64,000 bases of DNA from Verrucomicrobiota bacterium (GTDB lineage Bacteria > Verrucomicrobiota > Verrucomicrobiia > Opitutales > UBA953), in NCBI GenBank assembly GCA_003569205.1, contig BGOK01000034.1, positions 1-64,000 of the forward strand, written 5' to 3'. The translations under genes were made by a program, and so were the position numbers. This document shows, in pieces, positions 1-7,979 of the stretch. The notes beneath the pieces are model-generated. The model worked only from the letters and a program-made list of their open reading frames with translations. It had not been told where the DNA came from and did no database searches. Within the stretch, counting starts at the first letter, position 1. Every line of letters starts with the position of its first letter.

Positions 1-777
1 CTCGCACTGGCGCAAGGGCTCGCAGGCTAGTCGTTTCAACGAACTCGAGTCCACGCAGGCCGATGGCCATCGACGCTGAGTTGACCGAGCTACTCCAATT
101 CACGCAGAAACTTTGGGCAGCGACGGATCGCCGCTACGACATCACCGTTGCACCCCTGACCAGCCTCTGGGGTTACGGACCAGCCGGAAGTAACCTACCA
201 GTACCATCCGCTGAGAAACTCAACGAGACTCTGACCTTTGTCGGCTCGGACAAACTCACCTTAGATGCCGCAGGCTCTAGCCTCCGTAAAAGCCATCCGC
301 GCGTGCAGTTGGACTTAGGCTCGGTGCTGCAAGGGTACGCCGCTGATCGCGTCGCCAAGTGCTCCGCCAAGCCGGCCAGAAAGATTTCCTCATCGAAGTT
401 GGCGGCGAACTCCTAGCGGCTGGCAGTTGGCAAGTCGGCATTGAAGACCCCTTCAATACGCGGGCGATAATTGCCAAACCCGTGCTCACGGACATGGCTC
501 TTAGCCCCTCCGGTCTGTACCGCGCCAAGCGCGCCGCCGCGGGTAAATCCATCTCGCACATCCTTTCGCCCAGACTGGCCAGCCTGTCGAACCGACCATC
601 GAGCTCTGTTGCGTCTACCACGCCAGTTGCTTCCAGTCGGACGGCTGGTCGACGGCGCTCATGGCCGTCGGCTGGAAAGATGCTCAAGCCCTCGCCGAGC
701 GCGAAGGCCTGGCCGTCATGCTCGTCGGGCCGAAGGGCGAAACCTGGAAGTCGAAGGCGCTGCAGGCTCTCAAGTAA
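1..777 (+). pseudogene. apbE: ApbE-type FAD:protein FMN transferase, 5' partial and frameshifted
   Basis: ApbE enzymes move FMN from FAD onto a Thr of exported flavoproteins. The protein runs through all three frames: an SRFNEL segment near 29-46 (frame of base 2), then AIDAELTELL through LDLGSVLQGYAADRVAK (frame of base 3, to about 358), then VLRQAGQKDFLIEVGGELL through SHILSP (frame of base 2, to about 570), then QTGQPVEPTIELCCVYHASC to the stop at 775-777. DLGS.LQGYA and SHIL-P-TGQPV are family signatures. Three shifts are needed, near 62-70, 358-361 and 569-571; the last two fit loss of one base from a short G or C run. The gene is either a decaying pseudogene or a region of poor sequence. 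Its 5' end lies outside the window. Confidence 0.8.
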
Positions 778-783
778 GCCCGC

Positions 784-1443
784 TTACTTTAGGACTTTAA
801 TCAGGGCCTCACTCCAGCGCTGCGCGATCTTTTCGGCGCCGGCGGCGTTGGGATGCACAAGGTCGGCAATGGTGTCCTTCGCCGGATCAAACCCAGTCGC
901 GAGGTCCACGAGATAGACAGGCTGCTCCGGGCGGTGCAGTTCCTTGACCAACGCGGCTAGCGCGAGGTTGAGCTCAGGGATATAGCTATACTTCGGCAAC
1001 TTGCCGCTAGGGATGACCTGAGCCACGAAGACGATGGACTTCGGATTGAGACGCCGAGCTGTGGCAATCATCTCCCGATGGGCAGTCACGATGCCAGCCA
1101 CCGGCTTTTCCTCAATGAAATGATTATGTCCCGCCTGTAGCATCAGGACGTTCGCTGGGTTCGCCTTGAGCCTTGCCTCGAGAATGGTGGCGAGGAACTC
1201 CGCGTTCTTCCCGCCGTAGCCTTCATGCCAAAGCGGGCCCTGCGGGGTATCCGTCTTCTGCGAGCCGACGAAGACAAAACGCACCCCGGCAGCCTGGAGC
1301 TTCGCCGCGAGCGGAATCCGATAGGTCGCAAAGGTCTTGCCGCCTTGGGTAATTGAATCACCCACCGCCATAATGCGGAAGGCGGTGGCCTCGGCCGCGG
1401 AGAGTCCGCAGGCCAAACAGAGACAGAGGAACCGTAAGACCAT
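784..1443 (-). CDS. SGNH/GDSL-family hydrolase, exported
   Basis: A 219-residue exported esterase-type hydrolase with a signal peptide over residues 1-17. Block I is GDSIT with nucleophile Ser30, block II is a Gly in GYGGK near residue 77, block III is GHNH with Asn107, and block V is D194-x-x-H197. These four blocks are typical of SGNH hydrolases that remove acyl or acetyl groups, often from polysaccharides. It lies 9 bases after the stop of the GntP-type permease on the same strand and is likely the last gene of the sugar-acid operon, although the substrate cannot be read from the sequence. The ATG start at 1443 is supported by the signal peptide beginning directly there. Confidence 0.85.
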   Translation of the reverse strand: MVLRFLCLCLACGLSAAEATAFRIMAVGDSITQGGKTFATYRIPLAAKLQAAGVRFVFVGSQKTDTPQGPLWHEGYGGKNAEFLATILEARLKANPANVLMLQAGHNHFIEEKPVAGIVTAHREMIATARRLNPKSIVFVAQVIPSGKLPKYSYIPELNLALAALVKELHRPEQPVYLVDLATGFDPAKDTIADLVHPNAAGAEKIAQRWSEALIKVLK

Positions 1444-1452
1444 GGGGAGCGC

Positions 1453-2789
1453 TCAGGCGAAGAACTTCAGGAACTGCTCGGCCAGTAGGGCCATCGCCAA
1501 ACCCGAGAACCCAATGAGGGTCTCGGTGATCGTCCAAGTACGCAGGGTCTGGCCCACGGTCAGGCCCAGGCATTCCTTGACCATCCAGAAGCCGCTGTCG
1601 TTGAGGTGGGACAGGAAGAGCGAACCGCAACCAATTGAGATGACCATGAGTTCGGGCTCGTGCCAGGGTTGGCCGCTAGGACAGGCGCGATAAAGCCCGC
1701 AGCGACGGTGATCGCCACGGTCGCAGATCCCGTAGCGACGCGGATGAAGGCCGAGACGAGCCAACCATAGACCAATAAAGGTAAACCGGCCGAGGCCGCC
1801 AATTCGGCGAGTTGCTTGTCCACCCCAGCCGTACGCATCACGAGTGCAAAGCCGCCACCCGCGCCGACCAGGATTAAGGTCATGCCGATACCCGCCACGC
1901 TTTGTTCGGAGAACTTCAGCAACTCACCCGCAGTGCGGCCGCAACGTTTGCCAAAGGCCCACATTGCGAAGAGCACCGATAAAAGCAGGGCGATCACGGG
2001 GTGGCCGACGAAGAGCCCCACCTTACCCCAGAGCGCCTCCTTCGCCTGCAGTAACTCAACCAGTGTGCCAGTCAGGAGCAGGACGACCGGTAGCAGCACG
2101 GTGAAGATCGTGAGCCCGAATGTCGGCAACGTCTGGCCGACGGACACCGACGGCGTGAACTCCGGCGTAGCGACCTCGACGCGTTTGACGGCGAGTTTAG
2201 CGAAGAACGGACCAGCAATGGCCGCGACGGGAATGCCGAGCACGAGAGCCCAGAGGATGACCTTGCCCATGTCGGCTTTCAGGGCCTCGATAGCGATGAC
2301 CGGACCCGGATGCGGCGGCATGAGGCCGTGCATGACCGACAGGAACGAAAGCATCGGTAGCACCAGCAGGAGAAACGGCTTACCGGTTTCCTTAGCTAAG
2401 GTAATCACGATCGGCAAAATGAGGAGTAAGCCGACCGCGAACCAGGTCGTCATGCCGACACAGAGCGCTAGCAGGATAATGCAGAGGCCGATACGGTCAG
2501 GCCCCAGCACCTGAATGAAACGCTTCGCGAGGACGCCGGCGCCGCCTGATTCGGCGAGCAGCTTACCGAAGACGACGCCCAAGACGATGATGGTACCCGT
2601 ACCCGCTAAGGTGTTACCGAAACCGGTCTGAAAGGCCTTGAGAACCTCGGTCATGCTGAGCGTGCCGGAAGTGCCGACGACCATCGCACCGAGCGCGAGC
2701 GAGCTCAGCAGGAGCGCAATGAAGGGGTTTAGTTTCAGCCACGTGACGAGGCCGACCAAAACAGCAATAGCGATGAGGGCGTAGAGCAT
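1453..2789 (-). CDS. GntP-family gluconate/idonate:H+ symporter, frameshifted
   Basis: A polytopic permease of the gluconate:H+ symporter (GntP) family, expected to import gluconate, idonate or similar sugar acids. It starts at ATG 2789 with MLYALIAIAVLVG and shows family segments such as HGLMPPHPGP and GSATVAITVAAG. The reading frame breaks at a C run (GGG at 1654-1656 on the plus strand). Adding one base restores TSPELMVISIGCGS...HLNDSGFW, the conserved GntP C-terminal segment, which continues to the stop at 1453. The whole protein would be about 445 residues, normal for the family. It sits 11 bases after the SDR gene in an idn-like operon. The indel is either a sequencing error or a recent inactivation. 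Confidence 0.85.
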
Positions 2790-2800
2790 AGCGAAGAGGC

Positions 2801-3598
2801 TTAGGCCTTGGGCGGGGCAACCGTGGCGCGGGTGGCACCCGTGCTGATACCGCCGTCGACGAGGAGGGTCTGACCAGTCACGTAGCGGCTCTCCTCGGAA
2901 GCGAGGAAGACCACGGGGCCGGCGAGGTCATCCGCCGCCCCGGGGCGCTTCAGAGGGATGCGGTCACACAAGTACTCGACCCATTCCTTCTGCTCATAAA
3001 GCACCGCATTCTGGGCGGTCTTGAACCAACCAGGGGCGAGGCAATTCACGGTGACCCCATGGCGGCCCCAATCGTCGGCCAAGCTCATCGTCAGTTGCTT
3101 CACGCCGCCACGGCTCGCGCCATAGGGGGCAAGGCCCGCATAACCGGCCACGCACGTCACCGAGCCGATATTGATGATGCGACCATAACCACGGGCAATC
3201 ATGCCGGGAGCGACCGCCTGGGCAGTAAAGAACGTCCCGCGGAGGTTCGTGTCGAGAATGGTGTTCCAATCCTCCCACGTCACTTCGAGCGCAGGCTTAC
3301 GGATATTGCAGCCGGCGTTGTTCACCAAGATATCGATGCGGCCCATCTGGCGTTCCACCTCGGCGACCGCGGCCTTAATGCTAGCACCTTCACGGACATC
3401 GAGGGCGACCGCACACGTGCGCCGGCCAAGGGCTTCGATTTCCTTGCGGAAGCCATCGAGTTTGGACGCATCGCGACTGGACATGGCGATATCGGCGCCG
3501 GCTTGAGCGAGGGCGCGGGCAAAGTGTTGACCGAGGCCACGGCTAGTGCCCGTGATGAAGGCGACCTTTCCAGCGAGGCTGAAGAACGGAGAGGACAT
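2801..3598 (-). CDS. Short-chain dehydrogenase, gluconate 5-dehydrogenase type (IdnO-like)
   Basis: A 265-residue classical SDR expected to reduce or oxidise a sugar acid, such as 5-keto-gluconate/gluconate, with NAD(P)H. It has the TGTSRGLG cofactor loop (residues 17-24), NNAG at 93-96, Asn118 and Ser146, and the C-terminal family segment RYVTGQTLLVDGG. The catalytic YxxxK motif reads Tyr159-Gly-Ala-Ser-Arg163, so the usual Lys is Arg. Its ATG overlaps the stop of the upstream Zn dehydrogenase by one base (TAATG), which indicates translational coupling. The order dehydrogenase, SDR, GntP permease is that of E. coli idnD-idnO-idnT, but the true substrate is inferred. Confidence 0.85.
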   Translation of the reverse strand: MSSPFFSLAGKVAFITGTSRGLGQHFARALAQAGADIAMSSRDASKLDGFRKEIEALGRRTCAVALDVREGASIKAAVAEVERQMGRIDILVNNAGCNIRKPALEVTWEDWNTILDTNLRGTFFTAQAVAPGMIARGYGRIINIGSVTCVAGYAGLAPYGASRGGVKQLTMSLADDWGRHGVTVNCLAPGWFKTAQNAVLYEQKEWVEYLCDRIPLKRPGAADDLAGPVVFLASEESRYVTGQTLLVDGGISTGATRATVAPPKA

Positions 3599-4638
3599 TA
3601 GTTCTGCGGGGCGAGGATGACCTTCATTACGCCCGGGGCGCCGGCGTAGAGCTTAGCGAACCAATCGGCACCCTGTTCTAGGGGCACGACGGCGGAGATG
3701 ATCTTATCGACCTTGATCTGTTTGGTCGCAAGGAGCTCGATACAGCGGGGGATCTCACCAGCCGAAGCGCAGGAACCCTGCAGGCGGAGCTGGCGGGTGA
3801 CGACAACTTGTAACGGTAGTTCGGTCTTGGGCGTAAGGTTACCCACGAGCGTCACCGTGCCGCCCTTGCGGACCGCATGGATGGCGGAAAGCACCGTAGC
3901 GTTGAGGCCCACACATTCGAAAGCCGCATCGGCCCCCTGCCCCTTCGTCAGGGACTTCACAAACTCCGTGAGGTCGCCGCCGGTCTTGGCATTGAAGCGG
4001 TGCGTGGCACCGAGCTCGCATGCGACGTCTAGCCGGGCATCTTCGGTGTCGACGGCGATGACCTGAGCGAAGCCGGCAATCTTGGCGGCTTGGAGCGTCA
4101 ACAGGCCAATCATACCCGTGCCGACGATCACCGCAGTATCGCCGGGGGCGCAAGGCGTGAGACGCACGGCGTGTACGCCGACAGAGACGGCCTCGATCAT
4201 GGCGGCCTCGTTGAAGCCCAAGGCGTCAGGCAAGACGTGCACAATGCGGGCGGGGACGGTGACAAATTCGGCGAAGGCACCATGACGGCGGTAGTCACCG
4301 CAGGAAACGCCAAGAACTTGGCGGTTATCGCAGAGGTTCACGTCGCCGCGTTTGCAATGGACGCACTCGCCGCAGAAGACCGTCGAGTCGAAGGTCACGC
4401 GCTGGCCGGGCGAGAGGTGCTTCACCTCGGCGCCAACGCCAGTGATGACCCCCGCGGCCTCATGCCCCATGACCAAGGGCGGGATGCGCCGGCCCGTCGA
4501 ACCATCGTAGCCGTGAATATCAGACCCGCAAATGCCGCAGGCTTTGACCTGAATAAGGACGTCGGACGGGCCACAGACAGGGTCGGCGACCGTCGTATAG
4601 GACATCTGTTTATATTCCGTAAGCAGCAGGGCCTTCAT
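3598..4638 (-). CDS. Zinc-dependent alcohol dehydrogenase, sorbitol/idonate dehydrogenase type (IdnD-like)
   Basis: A 346-residue medium-chain Zn dehydrogenase. Catalytic zinc ligands are Cys37, His59 and Glu60 (in GHEAAG). The structural zinc site is the four Cys at 89, 92, 95 and 103. The Rossmann motif is GTGMIG at 173-178, followed by an acidic AVDTED segment suggesting NAD preference. I chose ATG 4638 because MKALLLTEY is the usual family N-terminus and a purine-rich AAAGAGGG precedes it. The open frame continues upstream, but that part crosses the neighbour's terminator and encodes low-complexity sequence. It is the first gene of the sugar-acid operon, likely oxidising L-idonate or a related polyol or sugar acid. 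Confidence 0.85.
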   Translation of the reverse strand: MKALLLTEYKQMSYTTVADPVCGPSDVLIQVKACGICGSDIHGYDGSTGRRIPPLVMGHEAAGVITGVGAEVKHLSPGQRVTFDSTVFCGECVHCKRGDVNLCDNRQVLGVSCGDYRRHGAFAEFVTVPARIVHVLPDALGFNEAAMIEAVSVGVHAVRLTPCAPGDTAVIVGTGMIGLLTLQAAKIAGFAQVIAVDTEDARLDVACELGATHRFNAKTGGDLTEFVKSLTKGQGADAAFECVGLNATVLSAIHAVRKGGTVTLVGNLTPKTELPLQVVVTRQLRLQGSCASAGEIPRCIELLATKQIKVDKIISAVVPLEQGADWFAKLYAGAPGVMKVILAPQN

Positions 4639-4710
4639 GGGGATACCCTCTTTATTGGACGGGTTCTGACCACGAGCAAGCCCAGCCTCGCTACCGGGCC
4701 ATCCGGACAA

Positions 4711-4736
4711 CAAAAAGCCCCGGGGTCTCCGGGGCT
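4711..4736 (-). terminator. Rho-independent terminator after the DoxX gene
   Basis: On the minus strand an 8-bp stem (AGCCCCGG / CCGGGGCT) with a 5-base loop is followed by a short T run (A run at 4712-4715 on the plus strand). It lies just downstream of the DoxX-family stop at 4760 and upstream of the Zn dehydrogenase start, separating the two minus-strand groups. Confidence 0.75.
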
Positions 4737-4759
4737 GAGAGGTCGGCTTGGCGGCCGGC

Positions 4760-5326
4760 TTACTTCTTCTCGCCGCAACAACCCGAGTTGGACTCGGTGG
4801 AGCAGCAGGAGCCAGCGGAGCCGGGCGATTGGCAACCGCACGTGCAAGAAGCGCAGCAACCGCAGCCACAGGACTTCTTCCAAGCGTCATAGGCCAGGAA
4901 CAAGCAGGCGAGGGCCGAGAAGATCACGACGGGGTCCTTGAGACCGCCGAACATGAACTGGTGGACGCAGGCGATGTTGAAGACGATGGCGCCGATGATG
5001 ATAAGGCCGAGGCAACGGAGGCGTGGCAGGACGAGGAGCAGGCCGCCGACGATTTCAAGAATCTTGATGAGTTTGAGATAACCCGTGCTGTACATGGCAC
5101 CGAGGAAGGCGGCAGCTGCGGAGCCTTCGGGCGGCGGTGGAATCGCAATGAAGTGGAAGAAGAAGTTGAGTCCGAAGACGATGAAGATTGCGCCGAGGAG
5201 GGCGGCGACGATGTTAGCGGCGAGTTTCATGATACGTTGTTGGCTAGGTGAGAGAGGGGACGGCCAGAGGGCGAAGACGAGAGAGACGACGCCGAGGCAG
5301 GCGAAGAGGATGTCGACGACTGACAT
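4760..5326 (-). CDS. DoxX-like membrane protein with cysteine-rich C-terminal tail
   Basis: A 188-residue inner-membrane protein with about five hydrophobic helices (roughly residues 3-20, 34-57, 73-100, 104-120, 130-147), arranged as in DoxX/DoxX-like proteins. That broad family is linked to redox homeostasis and quinone or thiosulfate-related functions. Residues 150-188 form an unusual soluble tail with 11 Cys in about 35 residues, in CGC, CC and TCGC patterns and rich in Gly and Ser. The tail looks like a metallothionein-like or Fe-S/Cu-binding appendage; this is inference from composition. It is followed by a terminator, and the CDGSH and pirin genes lie upstream on the same strand, 42 and 308 bases away. 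Confidence 0.75.
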   Translation of the reverse strand: MSVVDILFACLGVVSLVFALWPSPLSPSQQRIMKLAANIVAALLGAIFIVFGLNFFFHFIAIPPPPEGSAAAAFLGAMYSTGYLKLIKILEIVGGLLLVLPRLRCLGLIIIGAIVFNIACVHQFMFGGLKDPVVIFSALACLFLAYDAWKKSCGCGCCASCTCGCQSPGSAGSCCSTESNSGCCGEKK

Positions 5327-5368
5327 AGAGTCAGACTAGGCGCTCAGACCAGAAGGTCAATGCAGGGC

Positions 5369-5608
5369 TCAGAGGGCCTTGTGGGAGCCATCGCAGAGGG
5401 CACCCTTCTTGGAGTGCTTGCAGGCGCAGAAGTAGACCGTGCCGTTGGCTTCAGCCGTATAAGGCACCGGGGCGAAGGCCGAACCCTTGTGGGCGCCGTC
5501 GCAGAACGGCTGGGTCTTCGAATGGCCGCAGGAGCACCAGTAGTAGGCCTTACCAGCCTCGACGAGGACGGGGAGCGGGGACTTCTGCGGGATATGCGGT
5601 GCGGACAT
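5369..5608 (-). CDS. CDGSH iron-sulfur domain protein
   Basis: A 79-residue protein with two CDGSH-type Fe-S motifs: CSCGHSKTQPFCDGAH near residues 25-40 and CACKHSKKGALCDGSH near residues 61-76. Each has the three-Cys one-His ligand set of 2Fe-2S CDGSH domains. Tandem small proteins of this kind (bacterial relatives of mitoNEET-like or MiNT proteins) bind redox-active, labile clusters and are thought to take part in Fe-S or redox signalling. There is no signal peptide, so it is cytoplasmic. It lies 26 bases downstream of the pirin gene and 42 bases upstream of the Cys-tailed DoxX gene, all on the minus strand and probably co-transcribed. Confidence 0.92.
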   Translation of the reverse strand: MSAPHIPQKSPLPVLVEAGKAYYWCSCGHSKTQPFCDGAHKGSAFAPVPYTAEANGTVYFCACKHSKKGALCDGSHKAL

Positions 5609-5634
5609 ACCCAGATACTCTCGTTCGAAAGGCC

Positions 5635-6336
5635 TTACGCAAGGTCGAACAAAAGCGCTTCCACTGGTCCGGAGGAGACGAATTCAAACCGGCCGGCCTC
5701 CTCGGAACTCACCGCATCGCCAGGCTGGAGCTTCATGCCACCGACCGTGACTTCGCCCGTGATCAGCTGGAACCAAAGCCCCCTGCCCTGGGCCAACTCG
5801 TGCACCACGGTGAGGGCCTGAGCAGACTTCACGCGATAGACATCGGCATCCTGACTAATGTGGGCCGAGCCCTCACGGCCATCGTTAGAGATAATCAGGA
5901 CCTTCGGCGCGTCCACCTGGGCTGTCGTCGGCGTCCATTCGGCATAGCGCGGCTTCAGGCCGATGCGATTCGGTTGAATCCAAACCTGCAGAATCTGTAG
6001 CGGCTCGCTAGCGGAGGGATTAAACTCACTGTGCTTCACGCCGGTACCCGCACTCATGACTTGAATCTGGCCAGGTTTGACCTGCGCGTGGTTACCCATG
6101 CTGTCGCGATGCTCGATGGTGCCCTCCAGCACGTAGCTGAAGATTTCCATGTCGCGGTGGCCATGCGGAGGAAAGCCTTCGCCAGCCGCGATGATGTCTT
6201 GGTTGATGACGCGCAAGGAACGGAAACCCATGTGCTTCGGGTCGTGATACTCCCCGAAGCTGAACGAATGCCAGGTCTGGAGCCAGCCATGGTCAGCGTG
6301 GCCGCGCTCGGCGGAACGGCGGGTCAGTAATTTCAT
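5635..6336 (-). CDS. Pirin-family bicupin protein (YhhW-like)
   Basis: A 233-residue pirin-like protein, a two-cupin fold whose members bind one metal and in some cases act as quercetin 2,3-dioxygenase. The family start LLTRRSAERGHADHGWLQT is present. Metal ligands are visible as two His in PPHGHRDME and His plus Glu in GVKHSEFN. The C-terminal cupin is shorter and ends with EALLFDLA. I chose ATG 6336; an in-frame GTG lies two codons upstream. It is the first gene of the pirin/CDGSH/DoxX group and diverges from the phosphatase gene at 6480. The substrate is unknown. Confidence 0.88.
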   Translation of the reverse strand: MKLLTRRSAERGHADHGWLQTWHSFSFGEYHDPKHMGFRSLRVINQDIIAAGEGFPPHGHRDMEIFSYVLEGTIEHRDSMGNHAQVKPGQIQVMSAGTGVKHSEFNPSASEPLQILQVWIQPNRIGLKPRYAEWTPTTAQVDAPKVLIISNDGREGSAHISQDADVYRVKSAQALTVVHELAQGRGLWFQLITGEVTVGGMKLQPGDAVSSEEAGRFEFVSSGPVEALLFDLA

Positions 6337-6479
6337 CTCCACTATTAATAATGAAAAAGTCCCCGGAGTCGACCCTGCCGCAGGTTAAATAATCGTCACA
6401 CACCCTTGGCTCACCCCAGCCGAGGTCGCATATAACAGATTGATGCCTCTCAGAAACTGGCTTAACCCTTAAGCACCCC

Positions 6480-7973
6480 ATGAAGTCCTTGCTGTCCTTG
6501 CTATGCCTGACCGCCGCCGCCTCGGCCCAGACAATCTTGGCGCAGCCTTACCTGCAGCCCGGCCCCCAAGGCACGCTCGAGGCCACGGACGAGATGCGGG
6601 TCATCTGGGTGACCGACCAAACTCCTGGCCGATTCACGGTCGAATACGCCCCCAAGGGCTTCAAGCTCATCGCCGCGAAAGTCGAATCCGCCGCGATGGA
6701 CTTCCCCGCTCCCGTCTCCAAGACCCCAGTCACGCAAGAGAAGGATCAGCACTATATCCGTTATACCGCCGCCCTGCCCGGCCTACCCCTCGATAGCTCG
6801 TTCACTTACGTCGTGAAGTTAGACGGCAAGGTCGTCCGCGAACAGACCACGCATACGCGCGTGAGCGGTAGCAAGCCAACGCGCTTCATCATGATTGGCG
6901 ACCTCGCCGACGGTAAAGCCAGCCAGAACGTCATCGCCTACCAGATGAGCCTACAGAAGCCGCATTACACGGTACTACTGGGCGACATCATCTACCCCAC
7001 TGGTCGTGCATACCACTATATGAAGTATTTCTGGAGTACCTATAGCAACCCCACTGAGCCCAGCGAAAAGAATGGCGCCCCCATGATGGGCTCAATTCCT
7101 TTCTATGCCGTCCTCGGTAACCACGACGTCATGGGTAAACTCACCACCACGTCCGACTCCTACGCAGCCTACCACTTCTTTAGCGCCCCGCAGAACGGCC
7201 TGCCTGAAGGCGTTTGGAATACGGCCCTCGCCAAGAGTGAAGCCGCGACTAAGTTCCGGGCCCTCGCCGGCAAGAATTACCCCGCCCTCGGCTTCTACTC
7301 GTTCGACTACGGTGCGGCCCACATCGTCGTACTGGATAATAGCGGGGGTGGTAAATCCGACGACCCGGCCGTCATGGCCTGGCTCGATCAAGACCTCAAG
7401 GCCACCAAGCAGCCCTGGAAGTTCATCGCATTACACATGCCACCCTTTCAGGTCACGGTGGCTCACTACTCTGCCCAGCGCCAACGCAAGTTCGCCCCCA
7501 TCTTCGAGGCGAACGGCGTCGATGTCATCTTTGCCGGACACGTCCACAATTTCCAACGCAGTAAGCCGCTCCGGTTCCTTCCAGCGACGGGGGTGGTTGC
7601 TGCCGCGGCTGCCAAGCCAGTACCCCTTGACCCTAAGGCGAACGTGCAGAGCCTCGCGCCTAACACGCCGCCCAGCTATGTTAATGGCACCTTCACGCTC
7701 GATGAAACCTTCGACGGGGCCAAACACACCCGCCCGAAGGGCGTCATCTACGTTGTGCAAGGCGGCGGCGGCGCGAAGCTCTACACGGGCACGGTCGACA
7801 AGAACCTCGCCAAGCTCCCCAACGGCGGGAAGGACAACTACGCGCCCTTCAACGCTAAGCTTTACGACACCCTCCACTCCTTCAGCGTGATCGACCTCAC
7901 CGTGCAGAGGTTCGAGATGCGGACCATCAACGAGAAGGGCGAAGAAATCGACCGCTGCGTGATCGAGAAGTAA
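6480..7973 (+). CDS. Exported metallophosphoesterase, purple acid phosphatase type
   Basis: A 497-residue secreted phosphatase with a signal peptide over residues 1-16. Residues about 20-130 form a fibronectin-like N-terminal domain, followed by a calcineurin-like catalytic domain. Metal-binding motifs in order are GDLAD, GDIIYP, GNHD, ALHMPPF (His) and GHVHNFQ, the di-metal set of purple acid phosphatases and related enzymes. An insert of about 60 residues follows the GHVH motif. It probably hydrolyses phosphomonoesters or nucleotides in the periplasm. It stands alone, divergent from the pirin gene and convergent with the Tgt fusion gene, whose stop is 6 bases away. Confidence 0.85.
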   Translation: MKSLLSLLCLTAAASAQTILAQPYLQPGPQGTLEATDEMRVIWVTDQTPGRFTVEYAPKGFKLIAAKVESAAMDFPAPVSKTPVTQEKDQHYIRYTAALPGLPLDSSFTYVVKLDGKVVREQTTHTRVSGSKPTRFIMIGDLADGKASQNVIAYQMSLQKPHYTVLLGDIIYPTGRAYHYMKYFWSTYSNPTEPSEKNGAPMMGSIPFYAVLGNHDVMGKLTTTSDSYAAYHFFSAPQNGLPEGVWNTALAKSEAATKFRALAGKNYPALGFYSFDYGAAHIVVLDNSGGGKSDDPAVMAWLDQDLKATKQPWKFIALHMPPFQVTVAHYSAQRQRKFAPIFEANGVDVIFAGHVHNFQRSKPLRFLPATGVVAAAAAKPVPLDPKANVQSLAPNTPPSYVNGTFTLDETFDGAKHTRPKGVIYVVQGGGGAKLYTGTVDKNLAKLPNGGKDNYAPFNAKLYDTLHSFSVIDLTVQRFEMRTINEKGEEIDRCVIEK

Positions 7974-7979
7974 ACCCGC

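Noticed and set aside
4639-4890. An 84-residue N-terminal extension of the Zn dehydrogenase
   Set aside because: It runs through the DoxX gene's terminator and 3' end, is low-complexity, and the conserved dehydrogenase N-terminus starts at 4638.
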